From: Chitinophaga sancti
GTDB taxonomy: Bacteria; Bacteroidota; Bacteroidia; Chitinophagales; Chitinophagaceae
NCBI RefSeq assembly: GCF_034087045.1
Contig: NZ_CP139247.1
Span: forward strand, 3,126,001 to 3,190,000
Length of the DNA stretch: 64,000 nt
Reading direction: 5' to 3'
The notes below the pieces were generated by a model. That model saw only the letters and a list, made by a program, of their open reading frames with translations, was not told the origin of the DNA and ran no database searches. Below, piece after piece: positions 57,921 through 64,000 of the stretch; position 1 is the stretch's first letter, and each line of letters starts with the position of its first letter. The position numbers and the translations under genes are program-made.

Positions 57921-59153
57921 ATGGATACATTTACACTCATTGCGGCTTTGATCACTATCAGTGCGTTGATTTCATACCTTAATATCCGTTTTATCAAACT
58001 GCCTGGTGCTATCGGCGTGATGTTTGTCTCTATCCTGCTCTCAATTTTTATACTGGTGACAGGTAAGGCTTTTCCTACAGCTTTCAATTTTATACGTGAG
58101 TTGATGCACAGTATTGATTTTACAAAAACATTGCTGGATGTCATGTTAGCCTTCCTCTTATTCGCCAGTGCATTTCACTTTGAATATAAGAAACTACAGG
58201 AGCAGAAGCGACCGGTATTGGTCTTGAGTACGATTGGAGTGGTCGGCTCTACCATCATATTTGGGTTGCTGTTGGATATTACGACGACATTGCTGGGGAT
58301 TGATCTGCCACTAGTATATTGCTTTCTTTTTGGGGCATTGATATCGCCTACAGACCCGGTGGCGGTGATGTCTGTATTGAAGAAGTCAAGAATCCCTTCT
58401 TCGCTGGAAACCATCATATCCGGAGAGTCATTACTGAATGATGGGGTAGGTCTGATCCTCTTTGTCACCATTGGTGAAGTGGCAGCACAGGAAGCGACTT
58501 TCTCTATGACCCATGCATTAGATTTATTTGCGAAAGAAGTATTTGGAGGGCTGGCGTTAGGTACCGTTACGGCGGTTGTAACGGGTTATCTCACCAAGAA
58601 AATCCAGGAGTTCCAGACATCCGTGCTGGTATCGATTTCTATGGTGATGATGATCTCTATATTGGGTAGTTATCTGCACGTATCAATACCGTTGGCAGCA
58701 GTAGCGGCTGGTTTGATGTTGGGTAGTTCTTCTATTGGAGCCAAGAGCAATAAGGAATTGCAGGATTACCTGCATCGTTTCTGGGAACTGATCGATGAAT
58801 TACTGAATATTATTTTGTTTGTGATGATTGGTTTGCAGATAGTGGTGTTGCCATTTATCGGGCATTACTGGTTTATAGGTTTAGTAGCGGTGTTGTTTGT
58901 ATTGATTGCTAGAGGTGTCAGTATAGCAGTGCCTTCAATGATCATGAGACGTTCATTGAAGACAAATTTTAACAATACGACTATATTGGTTTGGGCAGGA
59001 TTGAGAGGTGGTATTTCGGTGGCATTGGCATTGTCACTGCCGGAATCGCCTTATAAGGAGCTGATCTTATCTGCTAGTTATATCATTGTTGTTTTCTCTG
59101 TCATTGTGCAGGGATTGACGTTGAATAAGGTGGTGAACAGGTTTGTAAAGTAA
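57921..59153 (+). CDS. Na+(K+)/H+ antiporter, CPA1/NhaP type
   Basis: A 410-residue membrane protein with about twelve helices. The cation-site motifs are SPTDPVAVMSVLKKS near 139 and SGESLLNDGVGLILFVT near 167, the ND-type signature of CPA1 antiporters; LRGGISVALALSLPES near 365 is the conserved late motif. It exchanges protons for Na+ or K+ across the inner membrane. It lacks the long cytoplasmic tail of some NhaP proteins. Its last 87 bases overlap the convergent phosphatase gene. Confidence 0.93.
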   Translation: MDTFTLIAALITISALISYLNIRFIKLPGAIGVMFVSILLSIFILVTGKAFPTAFNFIRELMHSIDFTKTLLDVMLAFLLFASAFHFEYKKLQEQKRPVLVLSTIGVVGSTIIFGLLLDITTTLLGIDLPLVYCFLFGALISPTDPVAVMSVLKKSRIPSSLETIISGESLLNDGVGLILFVTIGEVAAQEATFSMTHALDLFAKEVFGGLALGTVTAVVTGYLTKKIQEFQTSVLVSISMVMMISILGSYLHVSIPLAAVAAGLMLGSSSIGAKSNKELQDYLHRFWELIDELLNIILFVMIGLQIVVLPFIGHYWFIGLVAVLFVLIARGVSIAVPSMIMRRSLKTNFNNTTILVWAGLRGGISVALALSLPESPYKELILSASYIIVVFSVIVQGLTLNKVVNRFVK

Positions 59154-59666
59154 TTGTTCTCTTTCTTTGAGCCACTGAAATTGTTCTTCTGTATCAGGTA
59201 CTTTTAAACCACGGATGTGGCTGATGTGGGAGATGATTTCAGTGGCTTTTTTTCTGAACATGGTTTTCACGTACGTTGGGGAATTCCCTTTTTCATGAAG
59301 ATTATTATTTTGATAAAGTAATATACTGGCTGCAATGATGGAAGACCGACCTATACCCATGCGGCAGTGAATGACGATTTTAGACGGTATTGTCAAGGTT
59401 TGAATGAATGCTTCTGTTTGACTGCCTTTAGGAGGCAAAGACCTATCCGGAATGGGGAAATTGATGAATTGTATGCTGTGTTTTTCACAGAGCAGTTGTT
59501 CCTGCCGTAAACCCAATTCAGTTATTTCAGATTGTTCCAGCAAAGATACGATTACATCCACTCCTTGTTTTTTGAAGGCAATGATTTCGTCTTCCAGCCA
59601 TTCGTTGCCGCGAGGCCTTGGCATGATACCGATGGTGTCGGTGATCCAGTAAATTTTTGTTGACAT
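59067..59666 (-). CDS. Protein tyrosine/dual-specificity phosphatase-like protein
   Basis: A 199-residue protein with the Cys-based phosphatase loop IHCRMGIGRSS (C-x5-R) near residue 110, where the Cys is the nucleophile. Upstream is the WLEDEIIAFKKQGVDVIVSL segment typical of small dual-specificity phosphatases, with general-acid Asp in FPIPDRSLPP. It may act on phosphotyrosine, phosphoserine or a phosphoinositide-like substrate. ATG 59666 is chosen over a TTG/ATT extension. Its last 29 codons lie on the opposite strand of the antiporter gene end and differ from the usual family ending. Confidence 0.85.
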   Translation of the reverse strand: MSTKIYWITDTIGIMPRPRGNEWLEDEIIAFKKQGVDVIVSLLEQSEITELGLRQEQLLCEKHSIQFINFPIPDRSLPPKGSQTEAFIQTLTIPSKIVIHCRMGIGRSSIIAASILLYQNNNLHEKGNSPTYVKTMFRKKATEIISHISHIRGLKVPDTEEQFQWLKEREQLLYKPVHHLIQRQSLHNDRENNNDITSR

Positions 59667-59707
59667 GATGATTTTTGTTCGATTCAACTATACTATAGCC
59701 TTATTTC

Positions 59708-59792
59708 CATAAGTACACCATAAGATCATTATAAGTACATCTATATATCGATCCGATATTAAGGTGCACATTTAGTGACGTATTAGTACTCA
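59708..59792 (+). promoter_or_regulatory. Three 11-base direct repeats plus 19-base block upstream of copy B
   Basis: CATAAGTACAC, CATAAGATCAT and TATAAGTACAT stand in a row at 59708-59740. After 33 bases comes AGTGACGTATTAGTACTCA at 59774-59792, 73 bases before the start at 59866. This matches the layout before copy A base for base in spacing and in the 19-base block. The repeats differ more than the block. Confidence 0.7.
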
Positions 59793-59865
59793 ATTAGTAT
59801 TAAAGCTGCACTGTATTTCGGGCGAAGGTTTTATATTGTTTTCTATAACCTCAAAATTGTTTGTT

Positions 59866-60405
59866 ATGGCACTTGTAAAAGACAACATACTCCTCCAACT
59901 TGTCCGGGGCACGCTCGGCGATCAACTCACGATTTACGAACGGAATGGCCAGATTATAATGGCCAAGAAACGTGGTCCGTCAAAGAAAAAGCCGACGAAA
60001 AAGCAGCTGGAAGCCAGGTATAAGATGACAATAGCGGCGGCTTATGCGCAGGCGATCCTGAAGGATCCTGAGCTGAAGGCCTATTATAAGTCACTGGCCG
60101 GACCTGGCCAGAATGCTTATAATATGGCTGTGAAAGATGCTTATAAGTCACCGGAAATTCAGCATATCAGGTTCGAAGAGACAGATGTGGTAGTAACAGC
60201 AAAGGATGAATTCAGGGTAGCGGAAGTAGACGTATGTGTACACGATGCGGCGGGTGTGGTGCAGGAGAGGGGGAAGGCGGTTTTAGGCAGGAATGGTGTG
60301 GATTGGTATTATAGGGCGGTAGGTTTGCCGGTCGGGGGAAAGGTAGTAGTGGTGGCGGTGGATTTGGCAGGGAATGGAACGGTGAGGGAGGTGAGGTTGG
60401 AGTAA
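59866..60405 (+). CDS. Orphan 179-residue protein, copy B (paralogue of 3942-4481)
   Basis: Same length and layout as copy A. Conserved segments include YERNGQIIMAKKRGPSKKKP, YYKSLAGPGQNAYNMAVKDA and VLGRNGVDWYY; the last third varies more, with GKVVVVAVDLAGNGT near the end. The start ATG at 59866 sits in the identical context AAAATTGTTTGTTATGGC. Function unknown. The two genes probably share a regulator, because their upstream regions are conserved in element order and spacing. A short palindrome follows the stop. Confidence 0.82.
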   Translation: MALVKDNILLQLVRGTLGDQLTIYERNGQIIMAKKRGPSKKKPTKKQLEARYKMTIAAAYAQAILKDPELKAYYKSLAGPGQNAYNMAVKDAYKSPEIQHIRFEETDVVVTAKDEFRVAEVDVCVHDAAGVVQERGKAVLGRNGVDWYYRAVGLPVGGKVVVVAVDLAGNGTVREVRLE

Positions 60406-60489
60406 ATAAGAATTTTTCTGCATTATTTATTGGCTTTGATAGGTAAATGGCTTTTTCTGAGCATGAGAAAATGATGATGAAAACTTTTA

Positions 60490-60518
60490 AAATCCGCAAT
60501 TCGCGAATTGCGAATTTT
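60490..60518. terminator. Perfect 18-base palindrome with T-rich flank
   Basis: CGCAATTCGCGAATTGCG at 60495-60512 is fully self-complementary; with flanks AAAATC and AATTTT it extends with a mismatch. It follows the orphan gene by about 90 bases. It can act as a terminator or as a protein-binding dyad; the sequence alone does not decide. Confidence 0.55.
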
Positions 60519-60571
60519 CAGCGCGGTAATGGAACCCTATTTTGTAGTTCCCTGACCTGGAATAACAAACA

Positions 60572-60964
60572 CTACCCCTTATCCGGCGCCTTCCACTGTA
60601 ACCTTGCCTCCTTACTCATCAAATACTTTCGACTATAAAACCTCCATATATACGCCTTCTCCACAAAATCCTGCTCCAAAAAATCCCCCACCACCTTCTC
60701 TGTAAAAGCACTCACCCTGTTCGTAATCACATAATCCGCCACCCTTCCAATATAAAACAGGGTAATCGTTTCATGATACCCCGATTCATCCGTATTCTCT
60801 CCACCCACACTTTCATTATACCTCTTTATCCCATTACAAATCTTATCCACCGCCTCTGGCAATGGATAATGAATGCAATACCAAAGCGCCATTACAAAAT
60901 GGTTCTCATGTGTCCATTCCGCCTTCGGCAATGTACAGTTTTCAAATTTTTCAATCAGGTTCAT
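60572..60964 (-). CDS. Conserved hypothetical protein
   Basis: A 130-residue helical protein with LIEKFENCTLPKAEWTHENH, FVMALWYCIHYPLPEAVDK and YHETITLFYIGRVADYVITN. The 'EWTH..H...ALWY' and 'GYHETIT' strings are conserved in a small Bacteroidota family whose function I do not know. The histidines spaced along the helices might bind a metal, but this is a guess. Its start overlaps the stop of the upstream Lrp gene by four bases, so the two are co-translated. Confidence 0.75.
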   Translation of the reverse strand: MNLIEKFENCTLPKAEWTHENHFVMALWYCIHYPLPEAVDKICNGIKRYNESVGGENTDESGYHETITLFYIGRVADYVITNRVSAFTEKVVGDFLEQDFVEKAYIWRFYSRKYLMSKEARLQWKAPDKG

Positions 60965-61404
60965 AGTTTGGCATTTATTTCTTCTTTGTAAGTATTCAGG
61001 ATAATCGTAGTAGCTGTACGCGTTACTCCCTTTATCCCCTTGATCTTATTCACCAGCAATTGCTCCAGTGCCGCCGTATCGTGCACCAGCACTTTCAACA
61101 ACAAATCAGCATCCCCCGCCACATGGTGGCATTCCATCACTTCCTCCATAGCCAATAGCTGGTCTTTTATAGGGTGGTTCTTTGTATGGTCAATCCATAC
61201 ATGGATGAATGCCATAAGCCGCAACCCCAATTGCTCCCTGTTCACCTTTATGGTATAGCGATCAATAACACCTGAACGGTCAAGTTTACGCAGTCTTTCT
61301 GTCACCGCCGGCAAAGAAAGATTAATTTTTCTGGCGATGTCTGCACCCGTAATCCGGGAGTTCTGTTTAAGCAGCCGTAGTATGTTGCTATCGTATACGT
61401 CCAT
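60961..61404 (-). CDS. Lrp/AsnC-family regulator
   Basis: A 147-residue regulator. The N-terminal helix-turn-helix (NSRITGADIARKINLSLPAV, TERLRKLDRSGVIDRY) and the RAM domain (LMAFIHVWIDHTKNHPIKDQ, MECHHVAGDADLLLKVLV) are both complete. It overlaps the downstream hypothetical gene by four bases and may control it as well as itself. The ligand is an amino acid in most members; here unknown. Confidence 0.92.
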   Translation of the reverse strand: MDVYDSNILRLLKQNSRITGADIARKINLSLPAVTERLRKLDRSGVIDRYTIKVNREQLGLRLMAFIHVWIDHTKNHPIKDQLLAMEEVMECHHVAGDADLLLKVLVHDTAALEQLLVNKIKGIKGVTRTATTIILNTYKEEINAKL

Positions 61405-61505
61405 AACGAATAATTATAGAACAAAGGTAACAAAGGCTTTATATAATTGGGATATTAGCCGATTATTAGAGCAGGTATTAGTTAAAAGAGAAGAAATAAT
61501 GAATA

Positions 61506-62414
61506 TTAGCTGGCTACACTTGCAGTGAGTCCTGTTGCATAAGTGGTCGGCTTGAAATTGAAGCGCTTTTCAAATTTACTGCTATCAAATATATAATCCC
61601 GGTCGTACTGGTAAGACATTTCCTTTATTTCCTTCACAATTGGCACAAAGAGCCCCATTAATCCCATCATCCACCTGGCAAGGATATAATACTTAGGTTG
61701 CACCTGCATGATCCCTGCTATCCTTTCAATAAACTCCTTTCCTGTCACTTTCTCGGAAGAAGTAGGTAAATGCCACACCTGACCAAAGGCATCAGGGGTA
61801 TTTCCTATAATAGCAGTGCCTTTAGCCGCATCCTGGGTATAAGTAAAGGTATGAATTTTAGTATCGTCCAGCTGCCAGTAAGCCCTTTTACCTTTTTTAA
61901 ACTCCTCCTGTACGGTAATCGTGAGCATCCCATTCTTCACACCAGGGCCATAAAAATCCGCACTTCTGGCAATCGCCATCTTCAATCCTTTTGCCTGCAG
62001 GAGCATATGGTGCAAGGCTGCTCTCACTTCGCCTTTTTTACTGGGTGGTGCAATGGTTGAGCTTTCTGTCATATGGGGGATCTCATTCTTACCATACATG
62101 TACACATTATCCAGAAATACAAGACGGGCATTGTGCTTTATACATGCATCGATCACATTCTTCATGATTATTGGCCAGTCGCGGCGCCATACCTTGATAT
62201 TGTATTCCAGGCCTACGGTAAGGTACACCACCTCTGAACCAGCTACGGCACGGTCCACATCCGCAGCATTTGTCAGATCAGCTGTAATCAGCTCATCATC
62301 CCCATTCACCTGCACCGGCTTCCGGGCTACCAGGCGGATCTTATCTGTATAGGCTTTCAGTTCGCGTGCCAGTGGGGTACCAATAGCACCACCAGATCCT
62401 AGTATTGTTTGCAT
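61506..62414 (-). CDS. NAD(P)-dependent epimerase/reductase-like SDR (extended)
   Basis: A 302-residue Rossmann-fold protein. MQTILGSGGAIGTPLAREL is the start-adjacent nucleotide-binding motif (GxGGxIG), and FLDNVYMYGKNE holds the YxxxK-type pair in the shortened form YMYGK. Later segments (YTQDAAKGTAIIGNTPDAFG) match NAD-dependent epimerase/dehydratase and NmrA-like oxidoreductases of Bacteroidota. The substrate is unknown. It lies 57 bases after a Crp-type regulator on the same strand, and the regulator may control it. Confidence 0.88.
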   Translation of the reverse strand: MQTILGSGGAIGTPLARELKAYTDKIRLVARKPVQVNGDDELITADLTNAADVDRAVAGSEVVYLTVGLEYNIKVWRRDWPIIMKNVIDACIKHNARLVFLDNVYMYGKNEIPHMTESSTIAPPSKKGEVRAALHHMLLQAKGLKMAIARSADFYGPGVKNGMLTITVQEEFKKGKRAYWQLDDTKIHTFTYTQDAAKGTAIIGNTPDAFGQVWHLPTSSEKVTGKEFIERIAGIMQVQPKYYILARWMMGLMGLFVPIVKEIKEMSYQYDRDYIFDSSKFEKRFNFKPTTYATGLTASVAS

Positions 62415-62471
62415 ATCAATTTGTTTTATGCAAATGTATAGCCTGTAGGAGGTGAAAAATAATGATCCGGG

Positions 62472-63059
62472 TTAAGGTTTTTTAGCCGGAATTAGCCGTT
62501 TTCTGATCCGGCTCAGGCTCTCAGGTGCAATGCCCAGGTATTGAGCAATATAGCGCTGCGGAACGCGTTGAATAATTTCCGGTTTTTCTTCCAGCAGGTC
62601 CAGGAACTGTTTTTCCGGGGTAGAAGACAGCAGGGCTTTTGTACGACGAATACTGGCAGCGGCAATACGCTCTACCAGCAGAAAGAAAAAGTCATTCATG
62701 GCCCTTGATTCCTTCATGAGGGGAACCAGATCTGAACAGGTGATTGTTAGACAGGTGGTAGGCGTCAGGGTCTTGATCGTAGAAGCAGACACCGTCTTTT
62801 TGGAAAAACTCTCCAGGTCTGTCGCGAACTCATTTTCAAAGGTAAAATTACAGGTGCGCTCATTACCAGCTTCATCATTATAAAACTGGTGCAGACTCCC
62901 CTGTGTCACAAAGAATACTTCATGCGCCACTTCTCCCGCATGGAGTAACACGGTATTCCGCCTGAATTGTTGTTCTTTAAAATAAGAAAGGATATAGGCA
63001 GCTTCATCATCCGCCATCACTACATCCTTCCTCATTGTCGAAATAAGTTCGTATGACAT
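62472..63059 (-). CDS. Crp/Fnr-family transcriptional regulator
   Basis: A 195-residue regulator. The N-terminal sensor barrel shows FRRNTVLLHAGEVAHEVFFV and CNFTFENEFATDLESF, followed by a C-terminal helix-turn-helix VPQRYIAQYLGIAPESLSRI. It is the same subgroup as the regulator at 51852-52433, with which it shares the 'YLGI.PESLSRIRK' recognition helix. No Fnr cysteines. The epimerase gene downstream is the likely partner. Confidence 0.92.
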   Translation of the reverse strand: MSYELISTMRKDVVMADDEAAYILSYFKEQQFRRNTVLLHAGEVAHEVFFVTQGSLHQFYNDEAGNERTCNFTFENEFATDLESFSKKTVSASTIKTLTPTTCLTITCSDLVPLMKESRAMNDFFFLLVERIAAASIRRTKALLSSTPEKQFLDLLEEKPEIIQRVPQRYIAQYLGIAPESLSRIRKRLIPAKKP

Positions 63060-63329
63060 AATTTACTGTTTCCTACACTCTTTTTCCAGTACCTCCAGCG
63101 ATTTGCTCCTGATCTCAGGCAATTAGCTGATCAAAAATACGAGCGGGCACGCATTCAAGATAACAAAAATAAAGCATGTATTACCACCAAAGGTATGCAA
63201 TACTGAAGGAAACAATCATGTAACAAGTCCATTAATAATCCACTGGAAAGCGACCGGTATACCTGCGGCTAATACACGTACATGCATAGGAGTCGACAGC
63301 AGTGTAATCATAAGCAGCCGCATTCTTTT
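63060..63329. other. Gene-free stretch between the Crp regulator and the chorismate mutase gene
   Basis: I see no convincing gene, repeat or hairpin. Two short open frames on the minus strand start just after the chorismate mutase stop codon (near 63320 and within 63241-63320), one with a CTC pair of cysteines, but neither has a family pattern. The promoter of the minus-strand Crp gene must lie near 63060-63120. Confidence 0.4.
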
Positions 63330-63671
63330 TTACTTCTTCTTCAGGGCTTCCTGTTGCCTGATGCTTTCTTTATGAATCGCTTCATAAAGTGCCCTGATAA
63401 ATTCTTCTGAAAGACCTTCAGCTTTACCGGTTTCTATCGCCTTTTGCAATACTTCATTGAAGCGATTGGATTGCAGCACTTCCATATTATGTGCCTGCTT
63501 GTAAATACCAATCGCTCTGGCAGCTTCCATTCTTTCGCCCAGCAGGTGAACGATCTCTTTGTCTAACTGGTTAATTTTCTCTCTGTTAATTGTTAATGAG
63601 TCTTTTTGTTGTGCCTTTGCGGCCACCAGGCCCATTGTCAGGAATACTGTTGAGAAGATCCGTCTTTTCAT
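63330..63671 (-). CDS. Secreted chorismate mutase (AroQ type)
   Basis: A 113-residue protein with a signal peptide (about 1-20, AAKAQQ). The rest is one AroQ domain: INQLDKEIVHLLGERMEAAR, IGIYKQAHNM and FIRALYEAIHKESIRQQ. These carry the Arg, Lys and Gln or Glu residues of the active site in AroQ enzymes. Chorismate to prephenate conversion normally occurs in the cytoplasm, so the export signal is unusual; periplasmic (AroQ-gamma-like) forms are known in some bacteria. The function outside the cytoplasm is unknown. It is co-directional with the partial gene at the right edge. Confidence 0.88.
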   Translation of the reverse strand: MKRRIFSTVFLTMGLVAAKAQQKDSLTINREKINQLDKEIVHLLGERMEAARAIGIYKQAHNMEVLQSNRFNEVLQKAIETGKAEGLSEEFIRALYEAIHKESIRQQEALKKK

Positions 63672-63686
63672 ATTATATATTGGTAA

Positions 63687-63998
63687 TTATTTAGGATCGA
63701 GTGTGACCACGATACCACTATAAGGAAGTGGCCCAGGTATGGTCGTTCTGAATGAAGTAACACCTGCGGGAATTACTTCTGTAATGATATTAATACCAAA
63801 GTACACATGTACTACGGTCGGTGTAGTAGGAGTGGTGGCGAATGTGATGTAATAAGTAAAGGTATCACCTGCGTCGTCAAATTCAATGATCGTGCCACCG
63901 GAGCCAGTGCCTGGAAGTACATTGCTGTATACCAGTTTATCTTTGCTGGTGTAGAAGATGCCGTCAGCAACCGTGTAAACAGTATTATTTTCAAAAGC
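63687..63998 (-). CDS. Partial gene at the right edge, beta-rich exported-type protein (5' end outside window)
   Basis: The reading frame with stop at 63687-63689 is open to the right edge: FENNTVYTVADGIFYTSKDK, then FTYYITFATTPTTPTVVHVY, then VTSFRTTIPGPLPYSGIVVT before the end. Threonine-rich beta strands of this kind are common in secreted or surface proteins. A different frame on the same strand is open too, but its composition (LLTASSTPAKINWYT) is not protein-like. Chorismate mutase starts 16 bases after the stop. Only the last ~100 residues are visible. Confidence 0.65.
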   Translation of the reverse strand, partial: AFENNTVYTVADGIFYTSKDKLVYSNVLPGTGSGGTIIEFDDAGDTFTYYITFATTPTTPTVVHVYFGINIITEVIPAGVTSFRTTIPGPLPYSGIVVTLDPK

Positions 63999-64000
63999 AA

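Noticed and set aside
63812..64000. Minus-strand frame at the right edge starting at a TTG
   Set aside because: A different frame on the same strand, open to the window edge and ending at 63687, has far better protein composition.

Overview
The window reads as chromosomal DNA from a Bacteroidota bacterium, most likely a Chitinophaga-like member of the Chitinophagaceae. Supporting signs are several TonB-dependent receptors with partner lipoproteins, a SusD remnant next to a sulfatase, Bacteroidota-type promoters (TTTG, about 19 bases, TAnnTTTG), weak Shine-Dalgarno signals, DUF5689, and many AraC, Lrp, Crp and MarR regulators. I see no rRNA, tRNA, CRISPR array, phage block or intact transposase.

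Layout. 0-4 kb: a TonB receptor end, a beta-helix lipoprotein and a MINPP-type (phytase-like) phosphatase. 4-11 kb: a small orphan protein with an elaborate upstream region, a 720-residue duplicated-domain protein, an SF1 helicase, a VOC protein and an unknown protein. 11-17.3 kb: an accessory, stress-like region of small hydrophilic or acidic proteins, a glycosyltransferase, an SDR and a flavin reductase. It also holds two broken membrane genes: mscS with an in-frame amber codon and a SulP transporter with about 10 bases deleted. 17.4-24.3 kb: a probable extracellular nucleic-acid scavenging locus (EEP nuclease, DNA/RNA non-specific nuclease, TonB receptor, DUF5689 lipoprotein). 24.4-27.2 kb: a serine hydrolase, an SGNH hydrolase and a hemolysin-III protein. 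27.2-37.9 kb: a complete reductive pyrimidine catabolic cluster (Lrp regulator; semialdehyde dehydrogenase, omega-aminotransferase, NCS1 permease, dihydropyrimidinase, beta-ureidopropionase, PreT, PreA). 38-42 kb: a SusD fragment, a sulfatase, a Panacea-type toxin-antitoxin pair and DUF92. 42-54 kb: mixed single genes, including a photolyase-like protein and a frameshifted glycine-rich-tail protein. 54.6-64 kb: an ohrR-ohr peroxide module with a visible operator, membrane proteins, a CPA1 antiporter, a PTP, a second copy of the orphan protein, more regulators, a secreted chorismate mutase and a partial gene at the right edge.

The most unusual signal is at gene junctions. At many of them, the last codons and stop of the upstream gene, or the leader and start codon of the downstream gene, are repeated in tandem. 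Periods are 41, 55, 55, 61 and 153 bases, with related arrays of 21, 25 and 77 bases. Three arrays show an alternating A-B-A-B order, which implies a dimer was amplified. Four junctions of the pyrimidine operon carry such repeats. A second signal is the pair of 179-residue orphan paralogues (4.4 kb and 59.9 kb). Both share three 11-base direct repeats, then exactly 33 bases, then an identical 19-base block about 73 bases before the start codon. Part of that block recurs at a similar distance before the 720-residue gene.

Together the intact genes describe a scavenging lifestyle: organic phosphate and nucleic acids are opened outside the cell, and uracil or thymine is taken up and oxidised inside.
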